Notes: generated from the letters alone by a model not told the origin. DNA of 38,438 bases from a bacterium (GCA_027063755.1 JAMORD010000082.1:1-38438); one strand, 5' to 3'; shown: positions 1 to 8,775, counted from the stretch's first letter. Numbers and translations: made by a program.

Positions 1-1061
1 CTCTTAAAACATGGACAGATGCACCATATACGATAACCCTTGATGCATCCAATGCCAGTGAGAGAGATTTTAAACTTATAGCCATTGCATATGACACAGC
101 AGGACAGAAGTCCCAGGCTGAGGTTACTATTACCGTCAGACATGGTTCAGAGCCACCGGCAGATACGACAGCCCCGTCTGTATCTATTACATCTCCAAAG
201 AATGGGGATACAGTATCCGGTAATATTACTGTGGAAGTTTCAGCTTCTGATGACCAATCTGGTATCTCTAAAGTAGAACTGTATGTTGATGGTAGTAAGG
301 TAGCCGAAGACACATCTGCACCGTATACATTCTCATTGGATACTACATCTATTAGCGATGGTACACATAAACTTGTTGCCAAGGCTTATGATGGTGCCGG
401 CAATGTTGGTACCTCTGCAGAGGTAACTATTACTGTTAAGAATACTTCTGATGAACCACCAGCAGGAGATACGGCGGATGCAAGTAGGGGATACTTTGGA
501 AAGTTCTCTTACTCTGGTGATACCAAATATTATTACCTTAATATTACAACGCAGACCCAGATAACAATTAAGGCTTATATGGAGAGCACTTTGGATATGG
601 ATATTTATCTTATGAGTAGTTCAGGTAGTGTTCTTGCCAAGTCTGAAAATGGTAAGGGAGAGGCCGAGTCTATCACCTATACGCTGTCCCCCGGTGTGTA
701 CAAGATTAAAGCCTACAATTATTCAGGATATGGATATTACATCATCTATGTTGATAACAAGATAGACACTTCCAAGCAGGTGTTTAAAGAAATTTCTGGT
801 AGTGTTGCCGATGGTGGTTATAAGACATATACATTAAATCTTGAGGGTATTACAGATGTTTATCTTGATTGGGGAGACAGCAATGTAGATCTTGACCTTT
901 ATGTATATGATGCCGCTGGTAATCTTGTTGCCAAGTCAGAATATGGTAAGTACCACTGGGAATCTCTTAACCTCAATCTTAATGCTGGAACATATAAGAT
1001 AGTGGTAAAATCTTACAGCGGTGGTAGTAACTTCACACTGAATGTTCTTACAGATAAGTAA
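1..1061 (+). CDS. Secreted protein with Ig-like and PPC-like domains (5' truncated)
   Basis: The open frame runs in from the left edge (first full codon at 3), so the N-terminus and any catalytic domain are missing. The visible 352 residues hold the end of one bacterial Ig-like domain and a complete second one, with repeated phrases such as DAPYTITLD / SAPYTFSLD and AEVTITV, joined by Pro-rich linkers (EPPADTTAP, EPPAGDTAD). Two PPC-like beta domains follow, recognisable from YYYLNI, MDIYLMSSSG, GVYKIKAYNYSGYG and then LDLYVYDAAGN, GTYKIVVKSYSGG. This arrangement is common at the C-termini of secreted proteases and other surface enzymes, where the domains aid adhesion or secretion. An upstream subtilisin-like domain is possible but cannot be seen. 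A terminator follows the stop. Confidence 0.8.
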   Translation, partial: LKTWTDAPYTITLDASNASERDFKLIAIAYDTAGQKSQAEVTITVRHGSEPPADTTAPSVSITSPKNGDTVSGNITVEVSASDDQSGISKVELYVDGSKVAEDTSAPYTFSLDTTSISDGTHKLVAKAYDGAGNVGTSAEVTITVKNTSDEPPAGDTADASRGYFGKFSYSGDTKYYYLNITTQTQITIKAYMESTLDMDIYLMSSSGSVLAKSENGKGEAESITYTLSPGVYKIKAYNYSGYGYYIIYVDNKIDTSKQVFKEISGSVADGGYKTYTLNLEGITDVYLDWGDSNVDLDLYVYDAAGNLVAKSEYGKYHWESLNLNLNAGTYKIVVKSYSGGSNFTLNVLTDK

Positions 1062-1081
1062 GTGTCGTAAGGGTTTCTGCC

Positions 1082-1116
1082 AAACAGGGGGGCACAACTG
1101 TGTCCCCCTGTTTTAT
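1082..1116 (+). terminator. Rho-independent terminator after the secreted protein
   Basis: A GC-rich inverted repeat (AACAGGGGG ... CCCCCTGTT) with a short loop is followed by TTTTAT on the plus strand. It lies between the converging secreted-protein and rubredoxin genes. The minus-strand tail is not T-rich enough to call it bidirectional. Confidence 0.8.
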
Positions 1117-1125
1117 ATAAAAGTA

Positions 1126-1290
1126 TTATTCAGCGGGTTCAAACATATCTTTACCTACCCCACAAACGGGACATACCCAGTTTTCGGGAAGTTCTTCAAA
1201 TGATGTGCCTGCGGGAATACCGGCGCCAGGATCACCCTCAGATGGGTCATAGATGTAACCACATACTTTGCATACATACTTTTTCATCAT
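1126..1290 (-). CDS. Rubredoxin (54 aa)
   Basis: This short gene encodes a rubredoxin, a one-electron carrier with a single Fe bound by four cysteines. Both knuckles are present: [12 protein letters not shown] near residues 5-16 and [11 protein letters not shown] near 38-48, separated by the usual [16 protein letters not shown] segment. The length matches the family (52-55 aa). Two ATGs are adjacent (1290 and 1287), and GGAGG sits 6 bases before the first. It lies 15 bp downstream of the flavo-diiron protein on the same strand, so it is very probably that enzyme's electron donor, as in known rubredoxin:oxygen oxidoreductase pairs. Confidence 0.96.
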   Translation of the reverse strand: MMKKYVCKVCGYIYDPSEGDPGAGIPAGTSFEELPENWVCPVCGVGKDMFEPAE

Positions 1291-1305
1291 AGATACCTCC
1301 TTTTA

Positions 1306-2508
1306 TTAACAACCTGTTTCTGGACAGGCTTTTACAGTTTGCTGAGTGGCCTTTTCTATTTCTTTGGCAAGATTTACAATGTCTGCAACAACATTGTCTT
1401 TAATCTTACCTTTAAAAGAGATATATGGTAGCTTATTGAGTTTGAGAATACCGAGTATGTCTTCTATCTGCTTTATTGTCATGCCCCCCCATCCGTAAGA
1501 GTTTATAATGGCAAGGTTTTTGGCCTTTGGTCTTAAGGCTCTTACAAGGTGGGCAAAGTAGATAATAGATGGATGGGCCGATGCAAGCACGGTGGGTGTG
1601 GCGAATACAAGTGTTGCCGCGTCTACAAGTGCCATGGCAAATTCACCGGGATCCGTCTTGGTGAGATTGAAAACTTTGACATTGATATTTCTTCGTAGTA
1701 GTTCTCTTTCAAGCACCCTGATGGCCTCGTATGTGCTTCCATGCATAGAAATGTATGCGATAATGACTGTATCTTTGACTGTATCTGATACCCATGTTTC
1801 ATAGGTTTTTAGTACTTTCTCTACATCGTTGTGTACGGGACCGTGGCTGGGGGCGATCATGTCTACTCCCAACTCTCTCATAAGGTTGATATACTTTCTT
1901 ATGTGCATGCGGAAGGGCATCATGATCTCAGCGTAGTAGCGTTTAACCTCTATTTCTACCTCGGCCCAATTGTCAGATGAGAATATTTCGCTGGTGGCAA
2001 GATGAGCTCCGAAAAGATCGCATGTGAATATGATATTGTCTTCTGGAATATAAGTGGACATCGTTTCTGGCCAATGGACCCATGGTGTATAGAAAAATTG
2101 CAAAGTGCGCTTGCCTATGGATATTGTCTCTTTATCTTCTACCGTTATAATTTTCTCCTCTGGAATTTCCAAATGCTCTATCAGTAGCTCTTTACATTTG
2201 GGATTTGTTATGACTTTGGCCTCTGGATACATCTCAAGCAGGGTAGGTATGGTTCCAGAATGGTCCTGTTCTGCATGATTAGATACGATATAATCTATCT
2301 TTTTTACGCCTGCATCTTTGAGATTGGTTATCAGTATCTCTTTCAGATACGGTTCTACTGTATCTATGAGCACGGTTTTCTCATCTTTAACGAGGTATGC
2401 GTTGTAGCTGGTTCCATGTGGTGTGGAAACAAGTTCGTCAAATATACGTCTATCCCAATCTATAGCACCAACCCAGTAAATGCCGGGTTTTATCTCTTTG
2501 TATCCCAT
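1306..2508 (-). CDS. Flavo-diiron protein (FprA/ROO-type A-type flavoprotein)
   Basis: 400 aa with the full two-domain layout. The N-terminal metallo-beta-lactamase-like domain carries the diiron ligands: HxExDH at residues 78-83, H145 in VHWPE, D164 in CDLFG and H222 in SHGP. A flavodoxin-like FMN domain spans about 245-395, with the phosphate loop near SMHGSTYEA. Such enzymes reduce O2 to water or NO to N2O in the cytoplasm of anaerobes. The rubredoxin gene directly downstream supplies the likely donor. SD GGAGG precedes the ATG. The protein ends in CPETGC, a cysteine pair I do not recall as a family feature. Confidence 0.95.
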   Translation of the reverse strand: MGYKEIKPGIYWVGAIDWDRRIFDELVSTPHGTSYNAYLVKDEKTVLIDTVEPYLKEILITNLKDAGVKKIDYIVSNHAEQDHSGTIPTLLEMYPEAKVITNPKCKELLIEHLEIPEEKIITVEDKETISIGKRTLQFFYTPWVHWPETMSTYIPEDNIIFTCDLFGAHLATSEIFSSDNWAEVEIEVKRYYAEIMMPFRMHIRKYINLMRELGVDMIAPSHGPVHNDVEKVLKTYETWVSDTVKDTVIIAYISMHGSTYEAIRVLERELLRRNINVKVFNLTKTDPGEFAMALVDAATLVFATPTVLASAHPSIIYFAHLVRALRPKAKNLAIINSYGWGGMTIKQIEDILGILKLNKLPYISFKGKIKDNVVADIVNLAKEIEKATQQTVKACPETGC

Positions 2509-2544
2509 ATATATCGCCTCCTATTGATGGTCTATAGATAGTTT

Positions 2545-2572
2545 AGCATATTAAACATTTATAGGGTGTAAA
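2545..2572 (-). promoter_or_regulatory. Predicted sigma-70-type promoter for flavo-diiron protein-rubredoxin
   Basis: On the minus strand, TTTACA (-35) is followed after 16 bases by TATGCT (-10), about 40 bp before the flavo-diiron start. The -35 abuts the terminator of the upstream operon. The call rests on pattern only. Confidence 0.45.
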
Positions 2573-2606
2573 AAAGATAAAGGGCAGGGATATCCCCGCC
2601 CTTTAT
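2569..2606 (-). terminator. Terminator of the OsmC-YjbQ operon
   Basis: A 26-base near-perfect inverted repeat (one mismatch) runs from AAAGGGCAGGG to CCCCGCCCTTT. On the minus strand it is followed by a T-rich tail (TTTATCTTTTTT). It sits 20 bp after the YjbQ stop and insulates the flavo-diiron operon. Confidence 0.85.
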
Positions 2607-2626
2607 TCTAAACATTGATACGAAGT

Positions 2627-3034
2627 TTATTCTCTAATAATTTGCACATAGACTTTGCGTCTTCTGGGACCATCAAATTCGCAGAAGAATATGCCTTGCC
2701 ATGTGCCTAAGACGAGTTTGCCGTCTTTGATAATGACATTAACAGAGCTACCGGTGAGCACAGCCTTGATGTGTGCTGCACTGTTTCCTTCCATGTGGGA
2801 GTAGATATCATGGTCCCATGGAATGAGAAGTCCTAACATCTTTCTGAGATCTTGCATCACCGATGGATCGGCATGTTCATTAATGGCCACACCTGCTGTA
2901 GTATGGGGGACATATACAATGGCAACACCGTTTTCCACGCCGCTGAGTTTTACCTTTTCGGCAACTTCTTCTGTGATCTCTATGCATTCTTCATGTTGCC
3001 TGGTTAGTATTTCTATAGGATAGAAAAATGGCAT
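2627..3034 (-). CDS. YjbQ family protein (UPF0047)
   Basis: 135 aa, the usual length of the YjbQ/UPF0047 family. Members have been linked to thiamine-phosphate synthase-like activity, but the physiological role is uncertain. Conserved segments are present: VPHTTAGVAINEHADP in the middle (the His/Glu cluster thought to form the active site), then HMEGNSAAHIK, and GTWQGIFFCEFDGPR near the C-terminus. The ATG lies one base after the stop of the OsmC-like gene, and its SD (GAGGTGAGG) is inside that gene's last codons, so the two are translationally linked. A terminator follows. Confidence 0.9.
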   Translation of the reverse strand: MPFFYPIEILTRQHEECIEITEEVAEKVKLSGVENGVAIVYVPHTTAGVAINEHADPSVMQDLRKMLGLLIPWDHDIYSHMEGNSAAHIKAVLTGSSVNVIIKDGKLVLGTWQGIFFCEFDGPRRRKVYVQIIRE

Positions 3035-3035
3035 T

Positions 3036-3818
3036 TTACCTCACCTCGTATTCATATGTTACGGGTATATCTTTTTTAATAGATGCCTGTACACCGCAGT
3101 ATCTTTCACGGGATAGGTCGATAGATTTTTTTAACTTTGCCTCGTCTACATTGCCCTCTGCTATATATTTAACATGCAGTTTGGTAAATACGCCAGTACT
3201 ATCGTCAACCTCTCCTGATACTTCCATCCTGTAGCGCCTAAGGTCTTGCTTCATCTTGATGAGAATAGAGATGGAATCCATGCCGGTGCATCCACCAAGA
3301 GAGAGGAGGAATATCTCGTATGGTGTCATACCCCACTTGCCGTCTACATCACCTGTGATGACATTATCCCGGAGGAAGTGAATGCTGTAGCCATCACATG
3401 TTTGAATAGACAGTATCTTTTCGTCCTCTATCTCAGGTAGTGTATCGGTAATTTCATATCCAATTTCAATATCTTCTTTAAGACTACTAAGAATAGGGGA
3501 TAGATTTCTGTCTACATGTTTGGCAATAGCGTCTTTGCACTCTTCAGGTGCCACAAAGTAATAGTATATTTTCATAAACCTCTTGGGATGTTCGGAGGCT
3601 AGTGTGTAGTCGGTATAAACCTTAAAGGCCTTACCGCAATCTTTCCATATTCTGTAAAGCATCTCTGTGAGTATGCTGACAACTGTCAAGGGTTTAGGTG
3701 TCATGCCGGCATCTTTGCCGTTGACTTTAGGTGTAGTATCAAGGACAACAGATTTTCTTCTGGCTGTACCAACAAGCTGAAGCCCCTCAACCTGTGTAAT
3801 TGTTGCCTTTATCTCCAT
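3036..3818 (-). CDS. Tandem OsmC-like protein (degenerate N-half, intact C-half)
   Basis: 260 aa, about twice a normal OsmC (~140 aa). The C-terminal half (about 135-260) is a typical OsmC/Ohr-fold peroxidase-like domain: GMTPYEIFLLSLGGCTGMD carries the first reactive Cys and RERYCGVQASI the second. The N-terminal half repeats the pattern (GMTPKPLTVVSILTEMLYRI, then DRNLSPILSSL) but has no Cys at either site. It therefore looks like an internal duplication, or a fused pseudo-subunit that replaces one chain of the usual OsmC dimer. The likely role is thiol-dependent peroxide or persulfide handling. SD GGGAGGG precedes the ATG. It is transcribed with YjbQ. Confidence 0.8.
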   Translation of the reverse strand: MEIKATITQVEGLQLVGTARRKSVVLDTTPKVNGKDAGMTPKPLTVVSILTEMLYRIWKDCGKAFKVYTDYTLASEHPKRFMKIYYYFVAPEECKDAIAKHVDRNLSPILSSLKEDIEIGYEITDTLPEIEDEKILSIQTCDGYSIHFLRDNVITGDVDGKWGMTPYEIFLLSLGGCTGMDSISILIKMKQDLRRYRMEVSGEVDDSTGVFTKLHVKYIAEGNVDEAKLKKSIDLSRERYCGVQASIKKDIPVTYEYEVR

Positions 3819-3863
3819 TTTGCTCCCTCCCTGTTCTTATATATGTTTATTTTAGCATGTATG

Positions 3864-6500
3864 CTACTGAGTTCCTGTTTCAGACTGTGTTGTTGTCGTA
3901 GGCTGGGTAGCGGTGGCTGTTGGCCGAGGTGTGACATTTTCTGCCTGTATATTGCTTGTGAAACTGCCGAGTTTATTGAGATAGCTTTCAATGTAGCCAA
4001 TAAATGTTTTTTGCCTTATAGATAGTGAAGATCCATCTGTCAGTTTAAAGTTATCTGGTACATGGATATTCTTCAGATTTTGTAAGGCAATTTTTATCTG
4101 TTTTACGGCATTGACAACTTTGTCTTTTTGATCGTCGTTAAGATATTTTAGAAGATTGGTGTTTATGTCGTTTATAATAGCCTGTTTCTGTTTGGTATCT
4201 TTGATATCTTTGGTCTTTTCATCTACAATCTGCTTCTTGATGTTTTCAATGGTATCTTTGGCGGTTTGATACCTTGCAAGAGCAGAGATAATGTCAATGC
4301 GAGGTTGAATATCATCGGTGCTTGTCAGTTTCCTTGAAGCGGATAGTGTTTCTACCAAGTTCTTGTATAAGTTGGGGTACTCGCCGGGATTTTTATATCC
4401 ACTGTATACAAGGAGGGCATCAAGAGATGATTTCAGCACATTGTCAAAGTTTTTCGGTGTGGTAGATGTCTTCAGGTATTCTGTAAGGAGCATATATCCT
4501 TCCTGATATGTCAGCTGGAAGCCATTTAGTCCATATGTAGGATAAAATCTCAGCACAATGCGGGCGGTATTAGCGTGCTTCCATGAAGACTCAAGGTCAG
4601 ACAATTTATGTTCTTTTTGCCACTTAATGTAGAAAATCTGAGATGTAGATACATGGGCACCGTAGAACCAGTGATCCCACTTAAATATATTTTCCATATA
4701 CTGAGTAGATTCTCCCAGTTTATCCATGTAGTAGGCGTTAAAGCCTAAGATCATGTAGAGGTTTTCTGGAGACCATGTATCTTTTTCGTGGGAAAGGGCC
4801 ACTTCTTTAGCAAGTTTGTATGTTTTTTCGGCATCTTTCATCTTACCCTGACTTTTGAGAACATAGGCGGCTGTGCCGTATGCCTTGGCAAGATTGAGGC
4901 TGTAGTAAGATTCTTCTGGATATGTATCATATGCCTTTTCTAAGTATTCCATAGCCGTCTGTAAAAACTGTGGGTTGATTCTACCGCCAGACTGCGATGC
5001 GTTGAGATAACTGATACCTGTTCTGAAATATCCGTCGGCTCTCCACAGCTGTATGTAGTTATAACTACCGATTACTCCTACAAGTACAAAGGCAATAACC
5101 ATAACAAGAGCTATACCCTTGGCAACGGGGAGGTTGATGTTTTCCTGCTCTCTCTCTGCCACGGGAACATCTTCAAGGTAGTATGTTGCCGCAATGATAC
5201 CGAGAAAGATGTAGAAGAATAGAGCTGTTGACAGCGTATCAAATATTGTGAGAAGGTTGGCGGCATATCCCAGTAGAGATGCAACCAAACCTGCCATGAT
5301 GATGCGGTATTGTTCGCTGGGTTCATTTTTTAGATATTTGTATGCCATTATTAGCGCAGCTAAGAACATAGAGATGTATGCCAAGATACCAATAATTCCT
5401 GTTTTGGCCCACACACTGAGATAGTTGTTGTGAGGGTCATCGTAGTTGACCTTGGGTTCAGACTGACTGAGTTCAAGGCTCTTGTATGGCATGAAGTTTC
5501 GCCTAAATACCTCTATACCTACGCCGGTTAGTCTACCGTGCTTCATATTATCCTTGATAAGAGTCAAGGTGTCTCTCCACAGTATAAGACGGGGTATAGG
5601 TTTACCATGTGAGTCGTGCCATACAAATATGGTTTTTAACCTGCTAAATACGGGAAACTTGTTGCCAAGCAGAAGACCTGTTGCTACAAATAATATGATT
5701 CCTATAATAAGTGCTATGGAAACAATCTTTATAAAGGTTTTTTTGTTTTTACCTGTGATGACCATGCCGGTGACAATGATCCACACAACAATGCCGGCAA
5801 AGAACCCAACCCAGGCACCACGGGTCATAGAGCCAATAACGGCAATAAGTTGTGCAACGAACATAGAGAAGTAGAGTATGGCCTTGCCTCTGTTGTTACT
5901 TGTGAAATAGGCGTAGGAACGGGCCAGTGTAAGGAATGCTGTAAGCACAAGCATGGGGCCAAAGAAGTCTGGGTTGCCTTGAAAACCAAAGGCCCTGTGT
6001 CCAAAGGCACCACTGCCCCAAAATGGGTCGGCGCCGAGCATCTGCATAATACCGTATAAGGCGTTGAATGTTCCAAAGTATATGAGCACATCATATAAAA
6101 ACTCAAGAGATTTTCGGTTATAGACAACGATCATAGTCAGGAAGGCCATCCATGTAATGGGCAAGAAGACGATAAGTCCCAGCTGTCTTTCATATACACC
6201 CCAAAATGATACATTGGGGTTCAGTGAAAAAATGGTAGATAAAATAATAGCCACATCAAATGCCAGTACTGTATACGCTATAGGGTTTTTCAGTTTCTTT
6301 GTTTCTCCAGGATATAGTGCTACAAGCACGGCTATAATCGTACCAATGATGGTAAAGAGCCATATGAATGTAGCACTCTTAACAATGTCAAATGCCCTGT
6401 AAATACCCCTGTAAAATGCCACAGGTGGAATAACTACTAATAGTACATAGAGCCATAGGAGAAAGTTCCTCTGCGCTTTTGGAATTTCCAGTTGTTTCAT
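3864..6500 (-). CDS. O-antigen ligase-like polytopic membrane protein with C-terminal TPR region
   Basis: 878 aa. Residues 1-485 contain about a dozen hydrophobic segments. The Wzy/O-antigen ligase signature is visible: RGAWVGFFAG near 227-236 and an extracytoplasmic loop with DPHNNYLSVWAKTG near 355-368. Residues about 490-700 are helical TPR-like repeats (TAMEYLEKAYDTYP, DAEKTYKLAKEVA). A charged, coiled-coil-prone region follows, then a Thr/Gln-rich tail. Such proteins move or polymerise lipid-linked glycans at the outer membrane face; the substrate is unknown. The ATG overlaps the nucleotidyltransferase stop (ATGA), and the gene ends the nine-gene minus-strand chain. Assignment is firm to superfamily only. 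Confidence 0.8.
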   Translation of the reverse strand: MKQLEIPKAQRNFLLWLYVLLVVIPPVAFYRGIYRAFDIVKSATFIWLFTIIGTIIAVLVALYPGETKKLKNPIAYTVLAFDVAIILSTIFSLNPNVSFWGVYERQLGLIVFLPITWMAFLTMIVVYNRKSLEFLYDVLIYFGTFNALYGIMQMLGADPFWGSGAFGHRAFGFQGNPDFFGPMLVLTAFLTLARSYAYFTSNNRGKAILYFSMFVAQLIAVIGSMTRGAWVGFFAGIVVWIIVTGMVITGKNKKTFIKIVSIALIIGIILFVATGLLLGNKFPVFSRLKTIFVWHDSHGKPIPRLILWRDTLTLIKDNMKHGRLTGVGIEVFRRNFMPYKSLELSQSEPKVNYDDPHNNYLSVWAKTGIIGILAYISMFLAALIMAYKYLKNEPSEQYRIIMAGLVASLLGYAANLLTIFDTLSTALFFYIFLGIIAATYYLEDVPVAEREQENINLPVAKGIALVMVIAFVLVGVIGSYNYIQLWRADGYFRTGISYLNASQSGGRINPQFLQTAMEYLEKAYDTYPEESYYSLNLAKAYGTAAYVLKSQGKMKDAEKTYKLAKEVALSHEKDTWSPENLYMILGFNAYYMDKLGESTQYMENIFKWDHWFYGAHVSTSQIFYIKWQKEHKLSDLESSWKHANTARIVLRFYPTYGLNGFQLTYQEGYMLLTEYLKTSTTPKNFDNVLKSSLDALLVYSGYKNPGEYPNLYKNLVETLSASRKLTSTDDIQPRIDIISALARYQTAKDTIENIKKQIVDEKTKDIKDTKQKQAIINDINTNLLKYLNDDQKDKVVNAVKQIKIALQNLKNIHVPDNFKLTDGSSLSIRQKTFIGYIESYLNKLGSFTSNIQAENVTPRPTATATQPTTTTQSETGTQ

Positions 6501-7234
6501 TGTTCTTCCCTCCCTACAGTTTCAAATAATTTCAACATTAAATAATCAGATTTTTCGTCAACATCTGCTCCCATCGTCGGGCTAACTGTTACTGTTGCTG
6601 CTTTAACATGAAAATTTTTGTCTACCCATTTTATCACATCATTTATAGTTAAATGACCTATCGTCAATTTTAAGAATAGATTTATTCCCATCGTCCATAC
6701 AATCATAAATGGATTTTTACGGTAAGCATAATATTTGGTGCCTTCCTCTATGACTGTCTGCCATTTGTTTTGGCTGATGAGTGCTGCTCCTGCCAGCTTG
6801 ATTTTACCGTCTTTTAATGGAATAAAAGTCTTAGACCAACCTGGAAACATTGTTTGAAAATCTTCTTTGTAGATAATACCTGCCACAAGTTCGTTGGGAT
6901 GTTCTATAAATGGTAGAAGATCTTTACCACTGACAAGAGGACAGTCACCTGTTAATAGTAATATATAGTCTGCGTCTGGGTGTATAACCGATATAGTATC
7001 CATAAGACTATTACTTTCTATTTTCATTAGTTCAGCTCCATCAAGATTGTCTATGGGCCATCCTGTTCTACCAATGACGGTAATAGGAACATCTAAGTCA
7101 TTTTTAATATTATTTACCATATGTTGAACAATCGTTGTTCCTGCCCACGGTAGTAGTGCCTTATAACCTACACCAAAATCTTCACACCACGGTTCTCTAT
7201 CTCCGCCTGCCAGTATGTATATCTTTACACTCAC
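6497..7234 (-). CDS. MobA/GlmU-like nucleotidyltransferase of unknown substrate
   Basis: 245 aa GT-A-fold NTP transferase. The N-terminus (YILAGGDREP ... KALLPWAG) is the nucleotide-binding loop, and LLLTGDCPLV near residue 95-105 supplies the metal-binding Asp. The fingerprint is closer to sugar-1-phosphate or molybdenum-cofactor nucleotidyltransferases than to IspD, whose usual basic-Pro-Lys and HDAARP motifs I do not see. It starts at GTG 7234 with SD GGGAGATGAGG, and its first 38 bases overlap ispE in another frame. Its position between ispE and an O-antigen-ligase-like gene allows either an envelope-sugar or a divergent isoprenoid role; I favour the former weakly. Confidence 0.75.
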   Translation of the reverse strand: MSVKIYILAGGDREPWCEDFGVGYKALLPWAGTTIVQHMVNNIKNDLDVPITVIGRTGWPIDNLDGAELMKIESNSLMDTISVIHPDADYILLLTGDCPLVSGKDLLPFIEHPNELVAGIIYKEDFQTMFPGWSKTFIPLKDGKIKLAGAALISQNKWQTVIEEGTKYYAYRKNPFMIVWTMGINLFLKLTIGHLTINDVIKWVDKNFHVKAATVTVSPTMGADVDEKSDYLMLKLFETVGREEQ

Positions 7235-7991
7235 ATGGCCTCATCTCCCATCCTGTTTTTCTCATGCTTATTTCTATAATATCCCAATGTTTAGGTATTT
7301 GGGTTGGTGGAGATAGACTAAATATACTGCTACCACTGCCTGTAAGGTACATTCCCCGTGGTATGCTAATGCCAAAAACCCGTTGAAATGCTTCGGTAAG
7401 TGCATTACCCATAACGCCATTTTCAAGGTATATATCTGTGTAGTTAGAGTAAAATGGCTTTTCGTCCCATGCCCTGTATATCATAGGGGTAGAAGAGGCA
7501 AAATCGGGGACTGTTAGGTAGAGGGTAGAAGGGACATTGATGTTGTCAAGGGGAGTTATTTTTTCTCCTATGCCCTCCATGAGAAGTGGACCGTTGTAAA
7601 GATACATACTGACATCTGCCCCAATCTTTGGTGCCACTTCCAAGGCTTTTTGTCTGTCTATGAGTTCTAAACTAACCAATGCTCCCAGTAGTCCGCCGGC
7701 GTTGCTGCTAGAGCCTCCCAGCCCTCTGCCTATAGGTATATGCTTATATATAATGGCAGAGAAGGGAATATCAAGTAATGTTTGTAGCTTGTGAACAGTA
7801 GAGTTCTCTATGGGGTAGGGCAAAAATGTAATTGGCCCCTTTTTCCCTATATTGATGAGCATGGTGTCAAAGATGTTGATAAATGATACGATACTTCTTA
7901 GAAGGTGCATTCCATCATTTCTAACACCGACGACATCAAGGGTTATATTGATCTTGGCATATGTTTTCAGAAGAAAGCAATGTGTAGACAT
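7197..7991 (-). CDS. ispE: 4-diphosphocytidyl-2-C-methyl-D-erythritol kinase
   Basis: GHMP kinase of the MEP isoprenoid pathway; it phosphorylates CDP-ME at the 2-OH using ATP. Seen: the N-terminal KTYAKINITL strand with its active-site Lys, the glycine-rich ATP loop PIGRGLGGSSSNAGG (about 86-100), KIGADVSMYL with the catalytic Asp near 126, and LTGSGSSIFSL near the C-terminus. An in-frame GTG at 8009 lies very close to GGAGGTGA, while ATG 7991 gives a more typical N-terminus (264 aa); I chose 7991 but 8009 is possible. It overlaps the end of ksgA by about 56 bp. The order 3D protein-ksgA-ispE recalls B. subtilis yabE-ksgA-ispE. Confidence 0.93.
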   Translation of the reverse strand: MSTHCFLLKTYAKINITLDVVGVRNDGMHLLRSIVSFINIFDTMLINIGKKGPITFLPYPIENSTVHKLQTLLDIPFSAIIYKHIPIGRGLGGSSSNAGGLLGALVSLELIDRQKALEVAPKIGADVSMYLYNGPLLMEGIGEKITPLDNINVPSTLYLTVPDFASSTPMIYRAWDEKPFYSNYTDIYLENGVMGNALTEAFQRVFGISIPRGMYLTGSGSSIFSLSPPTQIPKHWDIIEISMRKTGWEMRPCECKDIHTGRRR

Positions 7992-8775
7992 GGCACAGTG
8001 TTTCCACACTCACCTCCTCACCGCGTGATGTAGGTTTTACACCGGCTTTTCTTAGTACATATTCTATACAATCTTTGGAGTATCCCATGTTTTTTAGGTT
8101 ATTAAGTAGTGTTTTGCGTTTTTGCTTAAAAACCCCTTTGAGGAAATTTTCCCATATGTCAGGATCTACATGGCACAGGGGCGTTTCTTGTCTCTTTATA
8201 AATAAGACCTCAGACATAACTTTAGGTGGTGGGGAGAAAGCCCTTGGCTTTACGACAAACGATGACACGATGTCGGTATATGTCTGCATCCATACACTAA
8301 GAGAAGATTTTTCTTTCCCCCTTTGTGCTTTTATGCGTCTTGCCACCTCTTTTTGTAGCATAAATGCCCCAAGACTCCAGGTGGAGAAGTTCTTTATAAG
8401 GTGGGTAATAATAGTGGTGCCAATCATATATGGTAGATTGCCAGCTGTGTTATATATACCGGTAGGTATATCATCTTCTTTCAGTGTGAGAAAATCTGCC
8501 CAGATAACGGTGAGATGAGGAACTTCCTTGGTAATAGCCTCCCAAAATGGTTTTAACCTATCATCAATTTCCACGGCTACAATAGGACCTTTTTCCAATA
8601 GGGCAAATGTCAAGTCGCCTGCTCCAGGTCCTATCTCCAAGATATAATCAGGACTATTTTTCCACACATAATCTGCCATTCTTCGTGATACAGTATGGTC
8701 TTTGAGAAAGTGCTGGCCCAATCCCTTTTTCGGTCTGGGTATGAGATGTTTGTATTTCTCTCTTATCTCGTACAT
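7936..8775 (-). CDS. rsmA/ksgA: 16S rRNA (adenine1518/1519-N6,N6)-dimethyltransferase
   Basis: 279 aa SAM-dependent enzyme that dimethylates the two adjacent adenines of the 3'-terminal 16S rRNA hairpin late in 30S assembly. Seen: KKGLGQHFLKD (about 16-26), SAM motif I EIGPGAGDLT (47-56), the acidic VAVEIDDRL strand, the catalytic NLPY motif (113-116), and RAFSPPPKV, typical of the family. The frame extends 18 codons upstream, but ATG 8775 (stop-start TAATG with the upstream gene, SD GGAGGG) gives the normal N-terminus, so I used it. Confidence 0.96.
   Translation of the reverse strand: MYEIREKYKHLIPRPKKGLGQHFLKDHTVSRRMADYVWKNSPDYILEIGPGAGDLTFALLEKGPIVAVEIDDRLKPFWEAITKEVPHLTVIWADFLTLKEDDIPTGIYNTAGNLPYMIGTTIITHLIKNFSTWSLGAFMLQKEVARRIKAQRGKEKSSLSVWMQTYTDIVSSFVVKPRAFSPPPKVMSEVLFIKRQETPLCHVDPDIWENFLKGVFKQKRKTLLNNLKNMGYSKDCIEYVLRKAGVKPTSRGEEVSVETLCHVYTLLSSENICQDQYNP

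Noticed and set aside
1484-1490. C7 homopolymer in the flavo-diiron gene (and a G7 run at the rnpA/yidD junction) as phase-variable tracts
   Set aside because: Both frames are intact and the genes are housekeeping or stress functions; a run of seven alone is weak evidence for slippage.
3852-3866. TAGCAT-GT-ATGCTA repeat after the O-antigen-ligase-like gene as a terminator
   Set aside because: The loop is only 2 bases, the stem is AT-rich and the T-tract is short; not convincing.
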